From the NCBI RefSeq assembly GCF_000337555.1, contig NZ_AOIO01000041.1, positions 1 through 64,000 of the forward strand: a stretch of 64,000 bases of DNA, in the 5' to 3' direction. The number at the start of each line of letters is the position of its first letter. Position 1 is the first letter of the stretch. The notes beneath the pieces are model-generated. The model ran no database searches. It saw only the letters and a list, made by a program, of their open reading frames with translations, and was not told the origin of the DNA. Of the stretch, positions 17,761 to 25,874 are shown in pieces. A program made the translations under genes and the position numbers. The stretch is from Natrialba asiatica DSM 12278. Its GTDB lineage: Archaea > Halobacteriota > Halobacteria > Halobacteriales > Natrialbaceae.

Positions 17761-18324
17761 ATGGGACTTATTGACCGGCTGTTTGGGAACACCCGTATGT
17801 CCGAGGAAGAACCGTCAGAGACGATTCCACAGTACGATTGGAACGACGTTAACGCTCGTTCTGAGGCGATACACCAGTATTATGAAGGAATACCGAAGTC
17901 TCAGGCCCAGCAAATCGCAGAGATTCTATGCAGAAAACTAACTGAGGGCAATTACAGTATGCGAGGAATCGCCGACGAGGTAATTGAACGCACGGAATTA
18001 GATGAAGATCGAGCATTCACGATTATAGGAACGGAAAGTACCGCGATGTCGAACCTGAGACGGGTACAAAGCTATTCGTCCCAAGCTGATTCCCAAGAGT
18101 ACGTCTACCAGTGGATGGGGCCCGATGACCATCGAACGACAGAAATCTGTGCTGGCATCAAACGAGACATAGAGTCTCGAGATGGAGCTGTTCCGCTCAC
18201 AATGCTTCAGTCACTTATCAAGGAGCATGCGAGTCAACACGAGAATGGAACGCCAGAACGTGCCTCTGAGTTCCTTCCCCACCGTGAGTGTCGGAACGTA
18301 ATCTCTCGACACGTCGATTTCTGA
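17761..18324 (+). CDS. Phage minor-head (Mu gpF/SPP1 gp7)-like protein
   Basis: This is a 187-residue protein (ATG 17761; an in-frame ATG at 17725 gives 12 more residues). The C-terminal part YVYQWMGPDDHRTTEICAGI, then a gap, then FLPHRECRNVISRHVDF matches the layout of the phage head-morphogenesis domain: W-x2-D/D-x-R-x-C followed by P-H-x-x-C-R. The usual proteins are longer, so this is the C-terminal domain on a short helical N-terminus. No portal, terminase or capsid gene is nearby, so it may be a provirus leftover or a domesticated gene. AT-rich palindromes stand on both sides. Confidence 0.6.
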   Translation: MGLIDRLFGNTRMSEEEPSETIPQYDWNDVNARSEAIHQYYEGIPKSQAQQIAEILCRKLTEGNYSMRGIADEVIERTELDEDRAFTIIGTESTAMSNLRRVQSYSSQADSQEYVYQWMGPDDHRTTEICAGIKRDIESRDGAVPLTMLQSLIKEHASQHENGTPERASEFLPHRECRNVISRHVDF

Positions 18325-18329
18325 GCAGA

Positions 18330-18352
18330 TTTAATCTTAATATTACGATTAA
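18330..18352. repeat. AT-rich palindromic motif, copy 6
   Basis: TTAATCTTAATATTACGATT (18331-18350) lies directly after the phage-head-like gene and is one of the best copies of the motif. Confidence 0.8.
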
Positions 18353-18376
18353 CTGGCCTTCCGGTAGTGCTGGTTC

Positions 18377-18415
18377 TTAACCAACAAACTACTCCAGAAA
18401 CTTCCTGTTGGTTAA
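18377..18415. repeat. TTAACCAACA inverted-repeat pair, copy 4
   Basis: TTAACCAACA (18377-18386) and TGTTGGTTAA (18406-18415), with a 19 bp spacer, lie directly past the integrase stop codon. Confidence 0.8.
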
Positions 18416-18416
18416 A

Positions 18417-19541
18417 TCATTCGCTCAGTAGATCATCGACCTGCTGCGCAGTCTCTGCAGCTTGGATATCGGAGTAGGATTCGTGGGTCGTCTCGATGCT
18501 GGCGTGACGGAGCGCTGACTGCGCTAATTCAGCATGACCGTTAGCGTAGAGTTCGTGGCCCAGTCCTCGACGAGCACCGTGGGGTTTCAGATAGTCACCG
18601 TCGACAGCGATGTCGGCATCCTTACAGAGCCGCTTCATCAGGTTGCGTGCTCCGTTCGTCGAAATTGCTGGGGGGACGACATCGTGTTCTCGGAGTATCG
18701 TATCGATGTTGTCGCTCTCGAGGATGGTCTCGATTTCGTCGTCTGGAACATCCCGCTGCGACAGCTGCTCGCGTACGGCGCGATATTTCGAGGGAGCGTG
18801 TGCACTGGGAAAGACCGGCCACTCGTCGGTCGGTGGATCGAGGACGTTCTTGTACCGTTTGAGCGCCGTCGCAGCCCTCTCAGGAAGCTGGGCATACTCG
18901 TACTCGCGTGACTTCCCGAGGACGCGGACGGCACCAGCGTCGAGCTGGACGTCCCTCCAGGTGATTCCGGTGCGTTTCTCGTCGGAAGGCTCGGCGAATA
19001 CCTCTGCCCCACGGACACCCGAGAGAGACAAGAGATAGATGATTGCCCGGTCACGGTAGGCACGATCCCGAGCGATGTCTGCCTCGTCATCGAGGGCACG
19101 CTGGACTCGCTCGTCGACATAGCGCAGGATCGCACGCCGTTCTTCTTGTCGCCAGAACTGGCGATCGGCATCACCGAGGTCTTCTGGGAGTTCGTCAGTC
19201 GCGCGCTTGGCCTTCGCTGGATTCGAGTCCAGGAGTTCGTCGGCAACACAGAAGGAGAGGAACGCACGGACGTACGCGTAGTAGGTCGTCACGGTGCTTG
19301 CTTTCAGGTCCCCGGTACGGACACGTCGCTTGAGGTGGCGAGCGTACCGTCGACAGTCGAGGACGTCCAGCTCTTCGAGGCTCGTCACTCCCCGCTCCTC
19401 GTGTAGCCAAGACTGCCACGTCACGAGGGTCGACTGGAAGTTCTTCCGGGAGTTGCCAGCCTCAACACTGTCGAGGTACTGCTGGATGGCCGCCTCGACC
19501 GGCGTTCCCCCGGGTGTAGCGTCTCCCTCGTCCGGTTCCAT
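18417..19541 (-). CDS. Tyrosine recombinase / integrase (XerC/D type)
   Basis: This 374-residue protein has an N-terminal SAM-like core-binding domain (residues about 15-120, including TVTTYYAYVRAFLSFCVAD) and a C-terminal catalytic domain. Catalytic residues are visible: Arg in LSGVRGAEVF, Lys in LGKSREYEYA, HGARR (H-x-x-R), His in LRHASIETTH and a Tyr in ESYSDI. The length is normal. A 14 bp perfect inverted repeat lies 34-73 bp upstream, probably an operator or a recombinase binding site, and a TTAACCAACA pair lies just downstream. It could catalyse integration or dimer resolution of the element. No tRNA gene or obvious attachment duplication is seen nearby. Confidence 0.92.
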   Translation of the reverse strand: MEPDEGDATPGGTPVEAAIQQYLDSVEAGNSRKNFQSTLVTWQSWLHEERGVTSLEELDVLDCRRYARHLKRRVRTGDLKASTVTTYYAYVRAFLSFCVADELLDSNPAKAKRATDELPEDLGDADRQFWRQEERRAILRYVDERVQRALDDEADIARDRAYRDRAIIYLLSLSGVRGAEVFAEPSDEKRTGITWRDVQLDAGAVRVLGKSREYEYAQLPERAATALKRYKNVLDPPTDEWPVFPSAHAPSKYRAVREQLSQRDVPDDEIETILESDNIDTILREHDVVPPAISTNGARNLMKRLCKDADIAVDGDYLKPHGARRGLGHELYANGHAELAQSALRHASIETTHESYSDIQAAETAQQVDDLLSE

Positions 19542-19574
19542 GGTTCGTGCTTGACCGACGGCGGCGACCCACGT

Positions 19575-19614
19575 AAATCTACTGTGTACAACTGGGATAA
19601 TACACAGTAGATTT
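19575..19614. promoter_or_regulatory. 14-bp perfect inverted repeat upstream of integrase
   Basis: AAATCTACTGTGTA (19575-19588) and TACACAGTAGATTT (19601-19614) are exact complements with a 12 bp spacer, 34 bp before the integrase start. Such a site could be the operator or the core-type binding site of the recombinase. Confidence 0.7.
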
Positions 19615-20250
19615 GGATTCTCGAATTCTTCCTATATCGAAGGATAGGAGGGATGTAACGGCGACATTCTAATTTATAAATTGTATGTGGCTATACGAAG
19701 CCCTAGGCCTGAAGGCCACAACTTCGGAGGATGGTTTTGAAGCGTGCCTTCTGTTCTCCGGGAATAGTTATGAAACGGGAGATGCCTAGCGATTCTGATT
19801 TCCTCTCACATCACCGGAAGAGAACCTAGCCGGTCTCATCAGCAGTGAAAATAAGGCACACAACACAACCAAAAACTCCGAAACTGTGGATCCTTCTCAG
19901 AAGTTGGCAGCTTAGTGTGATTTACAAACGATACAGGGGAATTGGTAACTGTTCAAATGAAAGATCACCGTTTAGCAGCAATATATTTCAATCAGCTATT
20001 AAATGCCTCTCATGGAGTCTCTATGTTAGAATCTCATTTGAGTCGCGACACCAGCCAAATGTAGCCGTATTCGACAAAGCGAGAGTAAGTAATTAATTCC
20101 GATATTTACAATACCATTGGATCCAATGTCACCCTTATGGATTATAATAGGGTTCGAAAGCAGGAATGAAGATGAACAAGATTAAAGACATTGAATTGTC
20201 CAGCAATTCCGAAGCAACACTAACCGACAGAACTCGCTCTAAACTGCAAA
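19615..20250. other. Gene-free stretch with an IS-like remnant
   Basis: No convincing gene is seen here. The frame at 19845-20096 has no family features and untypical composition. The piece ACAACTTCGGAGGATGGTTT (from about 19719) and the bases after it resemble a sequence near 40,108, which suggests both are ends of the same insertion sequence type. The rest is AT-rich and includes the promoter region of the SIR2 gene. Confidence 0.5.
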
Positions 20251-20257
20251 GGAGGAG
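20251..20257 (+). promoter_or_regulatory. Shine-Dalgarno sequence deciding SIR2 start
   Basis: GGAGGAG lies 6 bp before the GTG at 20264. This strong ribosome binding site favours GTG 20264 over the TTG at 20258, which abuts it. Confidence 0.65.
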
Positions 20258-20263
20258 TTGCTC

Positions 20264-21481
20264 GTGACTACACATAACCCGATAGAGTATGCAAATTCAC
20301 TCAGTTCGAAGTTAGCGACGCGGGAGCGTCACGTCTGTACCTTCCTCGGTGCTGGTGCTGCCTCTGCGTGTGGACTGTCGGACGTATCGGCCCTTCAAAG
20401 GGAGGTTCTCTCAGAGTTGAGTACGAAACACGCAGTGGCATTTGAGAATCAGTTAGCTGAAAACGAACTAGAGGATGCATTAAGTAGAATTAGGTCTATT
20501 TCAGCCTTAGTCAACGAGGGGCAGTCTCTCGATGATCTGACGGCAGAAGACGCGGCGGCTCTTGACGAAGCAATTTGTCGAGAAATTGTGCAGGCATTGG
20601 ATATTGAACAGGCTGACATCGACCCGATGCTATATTTCGCCACGTGGGCAGCGCGTGGAGACTACCATCGCCCTGTAGAAGTGTTCACAGTAAATTACGA
20701 CCTATTGTTAGAGACTGCATTTGAGAAAGTCGGTGCGCGGTACTTCGACGGGTTCGTCGGCAACCTGAACGCACGGTTCCAGACGGAGCTCGTCGAACGG
20801 ACGAAAGGTGCCAATGGCGATGAAATACCGTCGTCATTCGTGCGACTGTGGAAAGTGCATGGCTCGATTAACTGGGTCCGGAAAGACGGTGACATCGTCC
20901 GGGTCGGCCAAGAAGCAGAGGAAAGTGCGGCCGCAATATATCCGTCCGACAGGAAGTACGAAGAGTCAAGGAGAGTTCCCTTCTTGGCGCTCCAAGATCG
21001 GTTCCGACGGGCACTACACGAAGACGAGACCATCCTCATCATTTCGGGATATGGATTCGGAGACCAGCACCTGAACGAAATAATCTTTGAGGCCGCGACT
21101 CGGTGCAAACGATCAGAGTTTATCGCGTTTTGCTATTCCGAGATACCCGAGAAACTTGCCGAGCGAGCCGAAAAGATACCGAATATTCAGGCTATAGGCC
21201 CCCACGAGGCTATTATCGGAGGCAACCGTGGTGAGTGGGAGACTCCGAGAGACGAAACGGAAAACGGAGACTTGGTCTGGAAAGATGGAAAGATGGCCCT
21301 GCGGGACTTCCGAAATCTCTCGAAATATCTCGCTCGAAATTTGTCTGTCGAGACGCAGCGTAGATCGGAAACGATGGAAGAGCAACTGGCAGAAATGCTC
21401 AGTGAAACTGACGAAGAGGGTAGTTTTGATGAGTCCATAGAGGAAGACGAGATTAGTCGTTTCGGGGAGAGCAATGTTTAA
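20264..21481 (+). CDS. SIR2-domain NADase of SIR2-HerA defence system
   Basis: This is a 405-residue SIR2-family protein. The Rossmann NAD-binding motif is GAGAAS at residues 29-34, then VNYDLLLE (the N-x-D motif), KVHGSINW with the catalytic His, and LIISGYGFGDQHLNEII typical of SIR2_2 proteins. The C-terminal part is helical and acidic. Its stop overlaps the start of the herA gene by 8 bp. Pairs of these sizes are known as the SIR2-HerA (Nezha) antiviral system, in which SIR2 depletes NAD after phage sensing and HerA forms the hexameric partner. This copy has all expected motifs and looks functional. It is preceded by a clear Shine-Dalgarno, unusual beside leaderless neighbours. Confidence 0.9.
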   Translation: MTTHNPIEYANSLSSKLATRERHVCTFLGAGAASACGLSDVSALQREVLSELSTKHAVAFENQLAENELEDALSRIRSISALVNEGQSLDDLTAEDAAALDEAICREIVQALDIEQADIDPMLYFATWAARGDYHRPVEVFTVNYDLLLETAFEKVGARYFDGFVGNLNARFQTELVERTKGANGDEIPSSFVRLWKVHGSINWVRKDGDIVRVGQEAEESAAAIYPSDRKYEESRRVPFLALQDRFRRALHEDETILIISGYGFGDQHLNEIIFEAATRCKRSEFIAFCYSEIPEKLAERAEKIPNIQAIGPHEAIIGGNRGEWETPRDETENGDLVWKDGKMALRDFRNLSKYLARNLSVETQRRSETMEEQLAEMLSETDEEGSFDESIEEDEISRFGESNV

Positions 21482-23225
21482 CGATAGTCCCACCCAGATT
21501 GGTCGGGTCCGTGATGTCAACGGTGCTTCTATCACTGTTGGCCTCGACCAAGAGATGGCGGGGACATCTCCCATCTACCGTGGGAATCTCCACTCGATTG
21601 GGCAGGTCGGGTCGTTAGTCAGAATTCCGCAAGGGTTGGTGGATCTTGTAGCGACAGTCAACAAAGTCAGCATCACAGAATCGGTTACTGATTCTGAAAT
21701 GACGGCCGCACAAATTGACGACGAGCGCGGACTACGAGTTGAATTGATTGGACAGATCGACCGTGGAACAGAACAATTTCAACGTGGCGTCGGGTCGTAT
21801 CCTGGATTGAACGATCCTGTTCACTTCACGACGTCGTCAGATTTAAAGTCGATTTTTCCGCTCTCTGACGGCGAACGGTTCCGAGCAGGTTGTCTCTCTG
21901 TCGACGAGGACATCCCAGTGACCCTGAACGCCGAGCAATTGGTAGTCCAACACGCAGCAATCGTAGGGTCCACTGGTTCGGGAAAGACGAGTGCCGTTTC
22001 CTCTCTTCTGCAGAATTTCGTAAAAGAAGGATGGAATGCTAGCAACATTATCGTCATAGACCCACACGGAGAGTACGCGACGGCGTTAGAGGATATCGCA
22101 TCAGTTCTCAGCGTTTTTGCAGATGGAGACGCCCAATTGCGAGTTCCGTATTGGGCACTCCCTGCAGAGGAAATTTTGGAAATATTCGTGGGCGGTCAAC
22201 CGAATAAGACATTTCAAAACCGTTTTGAGGAACTCATAACCGAAGCACGTGGTGATTTTGCTAAGGAAGCGGAGTGGTTGGACATCGATCCAACTGCCGT
22301 GAGTTCGGAGACACCGATTCCGTTCGACATACGCTCAATTTGGCACAAGATCGATGCGGAAAATCGAGAGACTCGCCAAGTAACAGATGACCCCGAAACA
22401 GCATGTCAGACCGACCCTGGTGACGCTGGCGACCTTGAACCAGCACAGTACGAACCATACGGGCCAGCTGGTCAGCCACCAAACAAAGGACCGAAGTACA
22501 ACCACTACGGAAATAGCCCAGAACATCTCCGACTGGGATTACTCGACCCGCAACTCCGGTTCTTCCAGCGGCCACTCGGAGACCCGACGGGTGAGGACCC
22601 ACTTGTTGAAGTCACAAAAGGATGGCTTGGAGGCGAAAAACCGATATCGGTACTCGACTTTAGTGGTGTCCCAAATCAGACCGCCGACATTGCCATTGGA
22701 GTTGTTTTAGACCTACTTTTTGAACTGGCATTGCGAAGTGATGCCGATGGGAGGGGGATTGGGCGCCCATCTCCCGTTCTGGTAGTTCTAGAGGAGGCCC
22801 ACCGATACCTCAGCGACAGTGCGGATGGTCTCACGCGGGATGCAGCGAATCGTATAGCACGGGAAGGACGTAAGTACGGAGTGGGACTCCTGGCAGTGAC
22901 TCAACGCCCGAAAGAGCTTCCTGCGACGGCATTGGCCCAGTGTGGAACCCTTATTTCTCTTCGACTCACCAACTCCGAAGATCAAGGAACAATCAAGGCA
23001 GCGCTTCCCGACACTGTCACTGGCATCGCTGACGTTCTTCCATCGCTACGTACGCATGAAGCAATCATTAGCGGTGAAGCCGTAGAATTGCCGGTACGGG
23101 CTTTCCTCGATAAACCGAACCCCTGGCCTGAAGCAGAGGACCCCTCACTAGAACCATGGCGTTCAAATCCCGAAGCTCCTGATGTCGAAGACGTTTTGAC
23201 ATCTTGGCGGGATATCTATCAATAA
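21474..23225 (+). CDS. herA: HerA-type hexameric ATPase of SIR2-HerA system
   Basis: This 583-residue protein has an N-terminal HAS-barrel-like beta domain (IGRVRDVNGASITVGL), Walker A GSTGSGKT at residues 165-172, IIVIDPHGEYA after it, and a Walker B region PVLVVLEEAHRYL around residue 435. Next come the arginine-finger region and GLLAVTQRPKELPATALAQC, characteristic of HerA/FtsK-type ATPases. It overlaps the SIR2 gene. Chromosomal archaeal HerA normally pairs with NurA, and the SIR2 partner here marks the defence variant. An insertion rich in Pro, Gln and Asp (about residues 300-350) is longer than in compact HerA proteins. Confidence 0.9.
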   Translation: MFNDSPTQIGRVRDVNGASITVGLDQEMAGTSPIYRGNLHSIGQVGSLVRIPQGLVDLVATVNKVSITESVTDSEMTAAQIDDERGLRVELIGQIDRGTEQFQRGVGSYPGLNDPVHFTTSSDLKSIFPLSDGERFRAGCLSVDEDIPVTLNAEQLVVQHAAIVGSTGSGKTSAVSSLLQNFVKEGWNASNIIVIDPHGEYATALEDIASVLSVFADGDAQLRVPYWALPAEEILEIFVGGQPNKTFQNRFEELITEARGDFAKEAEWLDIDPTAVSSETPIPFDIRSIWHKIDAENRETRQVTDDPETACQTDPGDAGDLEPAQYEPYGPAGQPPNKGPKYNHYGNSPEHLRLGLLDPQLRFFQRPLGDPTGEDPLVEVTKGWLGGEKPISVLDFSGVPNQTADIAIGVVLDLLFELALRSDADGRGIGRPSPVLVVLEEAHRYLSDSADGLTRDAANRIAREGRKYGVGLLAVTQRPKELPATALAQCGTLISLRLTNSEDQGTIKAALPDTVTGIADVLPSLRTHEAIISGEAVELPVRAFLDKPNPWPEAEDPSLEPWRSNPEAPDVEDVLTSWRDIYQ

Positions 23226-23234
23226 GATATTATC

Positions 23235-23450
23235 GTGCTTGACTGGGACCCGGTTCATCACTCCTCACGAATCGTCGCTGAAGCGTACGACGAAGATGTA
23301 CAGCGTATTTACGTTCGATTTACGGACGGAACTGAGTGGTGGTATGGAAATTGCCCACGACATGTTTGGGAAGAGTTTACTACCCCAGGACAGTCACGCG
23401 GTAAATACATACATCAGGTATTGGACAATAAGCCAAACGGCCGGCATTAG
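23235..23450 (+). CDS. KTSC-domain small protein
   Basis: This 71-residue protein starts at GTG 23235, nine bases past herA. It matches the KTSC domain pattern: S-x-I-x-E-A-Y-D near the N-terminus, IYVRFTDGTEWWYGNCP in the middle, and SRGKYIHQVLDN at the end (the S-x-G-x-Y/F-x-N-like tail). The domain occurs alone and fused to lysyl-tRNA synthetase. Its biochemical role is not settled. The tight spacing suggests it is co-transcribed with SIR2-HerA, which may be accidental or may point to an accessory part. Confidence 0.75.
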   Translation: MLDWDPVHHSSRIVAEAYDEDVQRIYVRFTDGTEWWYGNCPRHVWEEFTTPGQSRGKYIHQVLDNKPNGRH

Positions 23451-23489
23451 GCCAAGAAGTGAATTCCGTTCCTCACACCAGATCTCGCA

Positions 23490-24323
23490 GACGCATGGGA
23501 CGGTTACAGAGATGCTGGGCCACGGGACGCACAATCAGCCTGCAGGGACCATTACTGACGATACCGAAATGGCGCTTTGTATTGCCCGAAGCCTTTCCGA
23601 GCATCACGCGTTCAGGCCGGACGATATCGCTAAGCGCTTTGTCGCCTGGTATGACGGTGGTCCGTTCGATATTGGCCTGATGACCAGCGATGCCCTCCAA
23701 AAAATCAAACACGGTGTATCCTGGCGTGATGCTGGCCAGCAGGTGTGGGAATCCCGCGCTGAAGGGAGCAATGCCGGAATTGGGAGTATCATGCGCTGTG
23801 CACCATATTCAGCCGCCTTTCGAGATGAGTGGAGCGACCTCGCACGTGTGAGTGCGACGTCTTCAGCGATCACGCGGATTCGCGCTGCACGTATGGTTGC
23901 ATCGTGCTCAATCTCATTTTGGCAGAATTAGTAGCCCAGCGACCAACGCATCTCAAAGACGCTCTCGTTCATGTCGAAGCCGATGCTCCCGAGGAACTCC
24001 TCACAGCATTACGATCGATTCCGGACGATACTAATCCCGATACGCTCCGTGCAAGCGGCTACGTAATCGATACGTTGCAAACGTCGCTGTATCACGGACT
24101 TACTGCGGACACGGCGGAGGAAGCCATCGTCTCTGCTGTAAATATGGGAGAAGACACCGACACCGTCGGTGCAGTTACGGGAGCTATCGCGGGAGCTCGC
24201 TTCGGAGCAGATGCACTCCCCGATCGATGGATCGGCGAGTTGGAGTGTGCTGATGAAATCGAACACCTCGAGTCGGTACTAATCACTGCAGAATTCACCG
24301 TGGACGAGGATTCCGTTAGCTAG
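23490..24323 (+). pseudogene. ADP-ribosylglycohydrolase, truncated and frameshifted
   Basis: The first frame (about 23490-23875) contains GTHNQPAGTITDDTEMALCI and AGIGSIMRCAPYSAAF; the DDTEM-type metal-binding segment and the G-x-G-S-x-M-R motif are typical of DraG/ADP-ribosylglycohydrolases. At about 23870 the reading moves to another frame that continues HADSRCTYGCIVLNLILAEL and NMGEDTDTVGAVTGAIAGAR. Joining the two gives the family's S-x-I-T-H-A-D/P-x-R-C segment with four bases missing. The N-terminal motif (G-x-x-G-D-A-x-G) is also absent. The gene is therefore dead unless both defects are errors. ADP-ribosylhydrolases near NAD-consuming defence genes are noteworthy, but this one looks relict. 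Confidence 0.8.
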
Positions 24324-24346
24324 CTTTCCGAGGCCCCAGTTTATCA

Positions 24347-24376
24347 CTTAATCTTAATATTATGATTCTGGTTAAG
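24347..24376. repeat. AT-rich palindromic motif, copy 7
   Basis: CTTAATCTTAATATTATGAT (24347-24366) is followed by TCTGGTTAAG, between the ADP-ribosylglycohydrolase and SWIM remnants. Confidence 0.75.
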
Positions 24377-24395
24377 TTCAACCGCTACTGACAGC

Positions 24396-24706
24396 CTACA
24401 GTAGCGAATTTGGCTGCTGTTTCGATTCCGTGAGAGGACGATGTTCGTCTGGTCTTGGGACGTGCCCTGCCTCAATTTCGATATCGACGCGACGCATATC
24501 CTTACAGCCCTCTTCGGGTCGTACCGCTGCCAGTCGAGACAGGTACTCGTCTCAGCGGCGACATCGTAGAAATTCCTTGATTCGGTATGAACCTCGTACA
24601 CGCCGCCCTTCTTCGCTAGCGAGACATCCATCTTTTCGTCGCATGCTCGCCGCGTTCGTGGTGCGAGTTTATCGGCTGACGGTTGTGCCGAGACCGTATC
24701 TGTCAC
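24396..24706 (-). pseudogene. SWIM zinc-finger protein remnant
   Basis: The minus strand reads KLAPRTRRACDEKMDVSLAK and YEVHTESRNFYDVAAETSTC in one frame, then needs one extra base to continue EEGCKDMRRVDIEIEAGHVP and end at TAG 24396. This is the haloarchaeal SWIM-domain layout (C-x-C...C-x-H), but the second Cys and the final His are replaced (CLD and CKD). So both the frame and the zinc ligands are lost. A relative lies at 37737-38290. Confidence 0.7.
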
Positions 24707-24871
24707 CAGTTGGATGGCGCTCTAGGTGTCTCTGCTTGTTACCCATCCACTGTCCGGGGCGAGACGGAGTTGTTAGGTTCCACGAGGCGAGTAGGGTGTT
24801 CCTCGATCGGGTGATTGTAGGGTAGGAGAAAGCGCGTCTTCACTTCTGTCGGCTGACTTCACTCCCTTGCG

Positions 24872-25804
24872 TCAACGTGTCCGCTCTACCTTCGTATCAG
24901 GATACGCGGCCGATGAAGATTTGCACTTTTCACAGAACTCATACCTCCCTTTCACCGCGTTCTGGGGGTTGTCGATAATCAAATCTGCAGTAAGCGGTTC
25001 AACTTTTTCGCCGCAACTCATCACAAGTTCCACGCCTGGAATCCGGAGTGCCCCATCTACTTCTTCCAGTATTTCGTTGGGGATGAAGTGCCACTCCCCA
25101 ATAGACGAGTCAGGAACGATTACAATTCCTTCCAACTGCATTACATCTAACTGTGCCTCTACGGGAATCTCATCCAATACTTCCTTCCGCTTTGGGTCAA
25201 CATCTAATGTCGAATCTGGACCGATATTGTATGTCTCAACGATTCTCCTGTCACCACGGGATGTGAACTGAAGATGGCCGAGAACGCTGGTAGACACGTT
25301 TTCGGTACGTCCAAGATATCGACCGTTTCGAGTTTCGTAGATGTGAACTGCGTTGTCTGGGAACGCGGTAGCCACAGCAGCGTACTGACCATCGGGTGAG
25401 ATCGCTAACGCTGCAGTGTTACTCTCAAAGGACTCTTTCAAAAGCTGCGTGCCGTTAGAATCGAACAAATAGAACGTATTGCCTCGATCGCCTAGCGCTG
25501 CTATCGTTCCATCATTCCCAGGAACCGCTTCCGAGATGCCAGAAACTTCGATTACTTGAACGACCTTGTGGGTGCTGACAAGACAGATTCCGGCTGGTTC
25601 GTAACCCCTGGAATATTCCCGTTCGTTCTCTGCCCAGCATGCAATGTACTGTCCATTGTCTGATGGAACGCCGTAAAAATCTCGACACCTATCCGGGAAA
25701 AAGGATTGATAGGATTCAGGATCAAATGTTGCCCATGCCCTAGTCTTGTCATAGATGTGGTCTTGGGCTTCACATATCTCGATACGCACCTTATCGTCTC
25801 TCAT
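24872..25804 (-). CDS. WD40-like beta-propeller protein with zinc-finger tail
   Basis: This is a 310-residue protein. Repeats such as GVPSDNGQYIACWAENERE, TAALAISPDGQYAAVATAFP and VHIYETRNGRYLGRTENVS have the SPDG and W/I-Y-D pattern of WD40/YVTN-type propeller blades, with about five blades visible. The C-terminus has VMSCGEKVE and FCEKCKSSS, probably a zinc-binding knuckle. No signal peptide is seen, so it should be cytoplasmic. It is divergent from the tandem-nuclease gene with a shared promoter region of 70 bp. This suggests co-regulation, and the propeller could be a sensor or scaffold for the nuclease. Function unknown. Confidence 0.7.
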   Translation of the reverse strand: MRDDKVRIEICEAQDHIYDKTRAWATFDPESYQSFFPDRCRDFYGVPSDNGQYIACWAENEREYSRGYEPAGICLVSTHKVVQVIEVSGISEAVPGNDGTIAALGDRGNTFYLFDSNGTQLLKESFESNTAALAISPDGQYAAVATAFPDNAVHIYETRNGRYLGRTENVSTSVLGHLQFTSRGDRRIVETYNIGPDSTLDVDPKRKEVLDEIPVEAQLDVMQLEGIVIVPDSSIGEWHFIPNEILEEVDGALRIPGVELVMSCGEKVEPLTADLIIDNPQNAVKGRYEFCEKCKSSSAAYPDTKVERTR

Positions 25805-25874
25805 CTGAATCCTACCATGAGATTCAAAGAGATAATCTTTTATAGATGACTTACCATTTTATAGTGACAATTCA

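Noticed and set aside
2383-18415. TTAACCAACA pairs as simple hairpin terminators
   Set aside because: Archaeal termination relies mainly on T-runs, and the copy at 4263-4306 lies between two divergent gene starts. A binding site fits better, though a role in RNA for some copies is not excluded.
19845-20096. 83-codon frame before the SIR2 gene
   Set aside because: It has many Ser, Tyr and Lys residues unlike haloarchaeal proteins, and no recognisable promoter or family.
24430-24825. Plus-strand frame of 131 codons
   Set aside because: It is the shadow of the SWIM remnant on the other strand and is rich in Arg and Ser, as shadow frames of haloarchaeal genes are.
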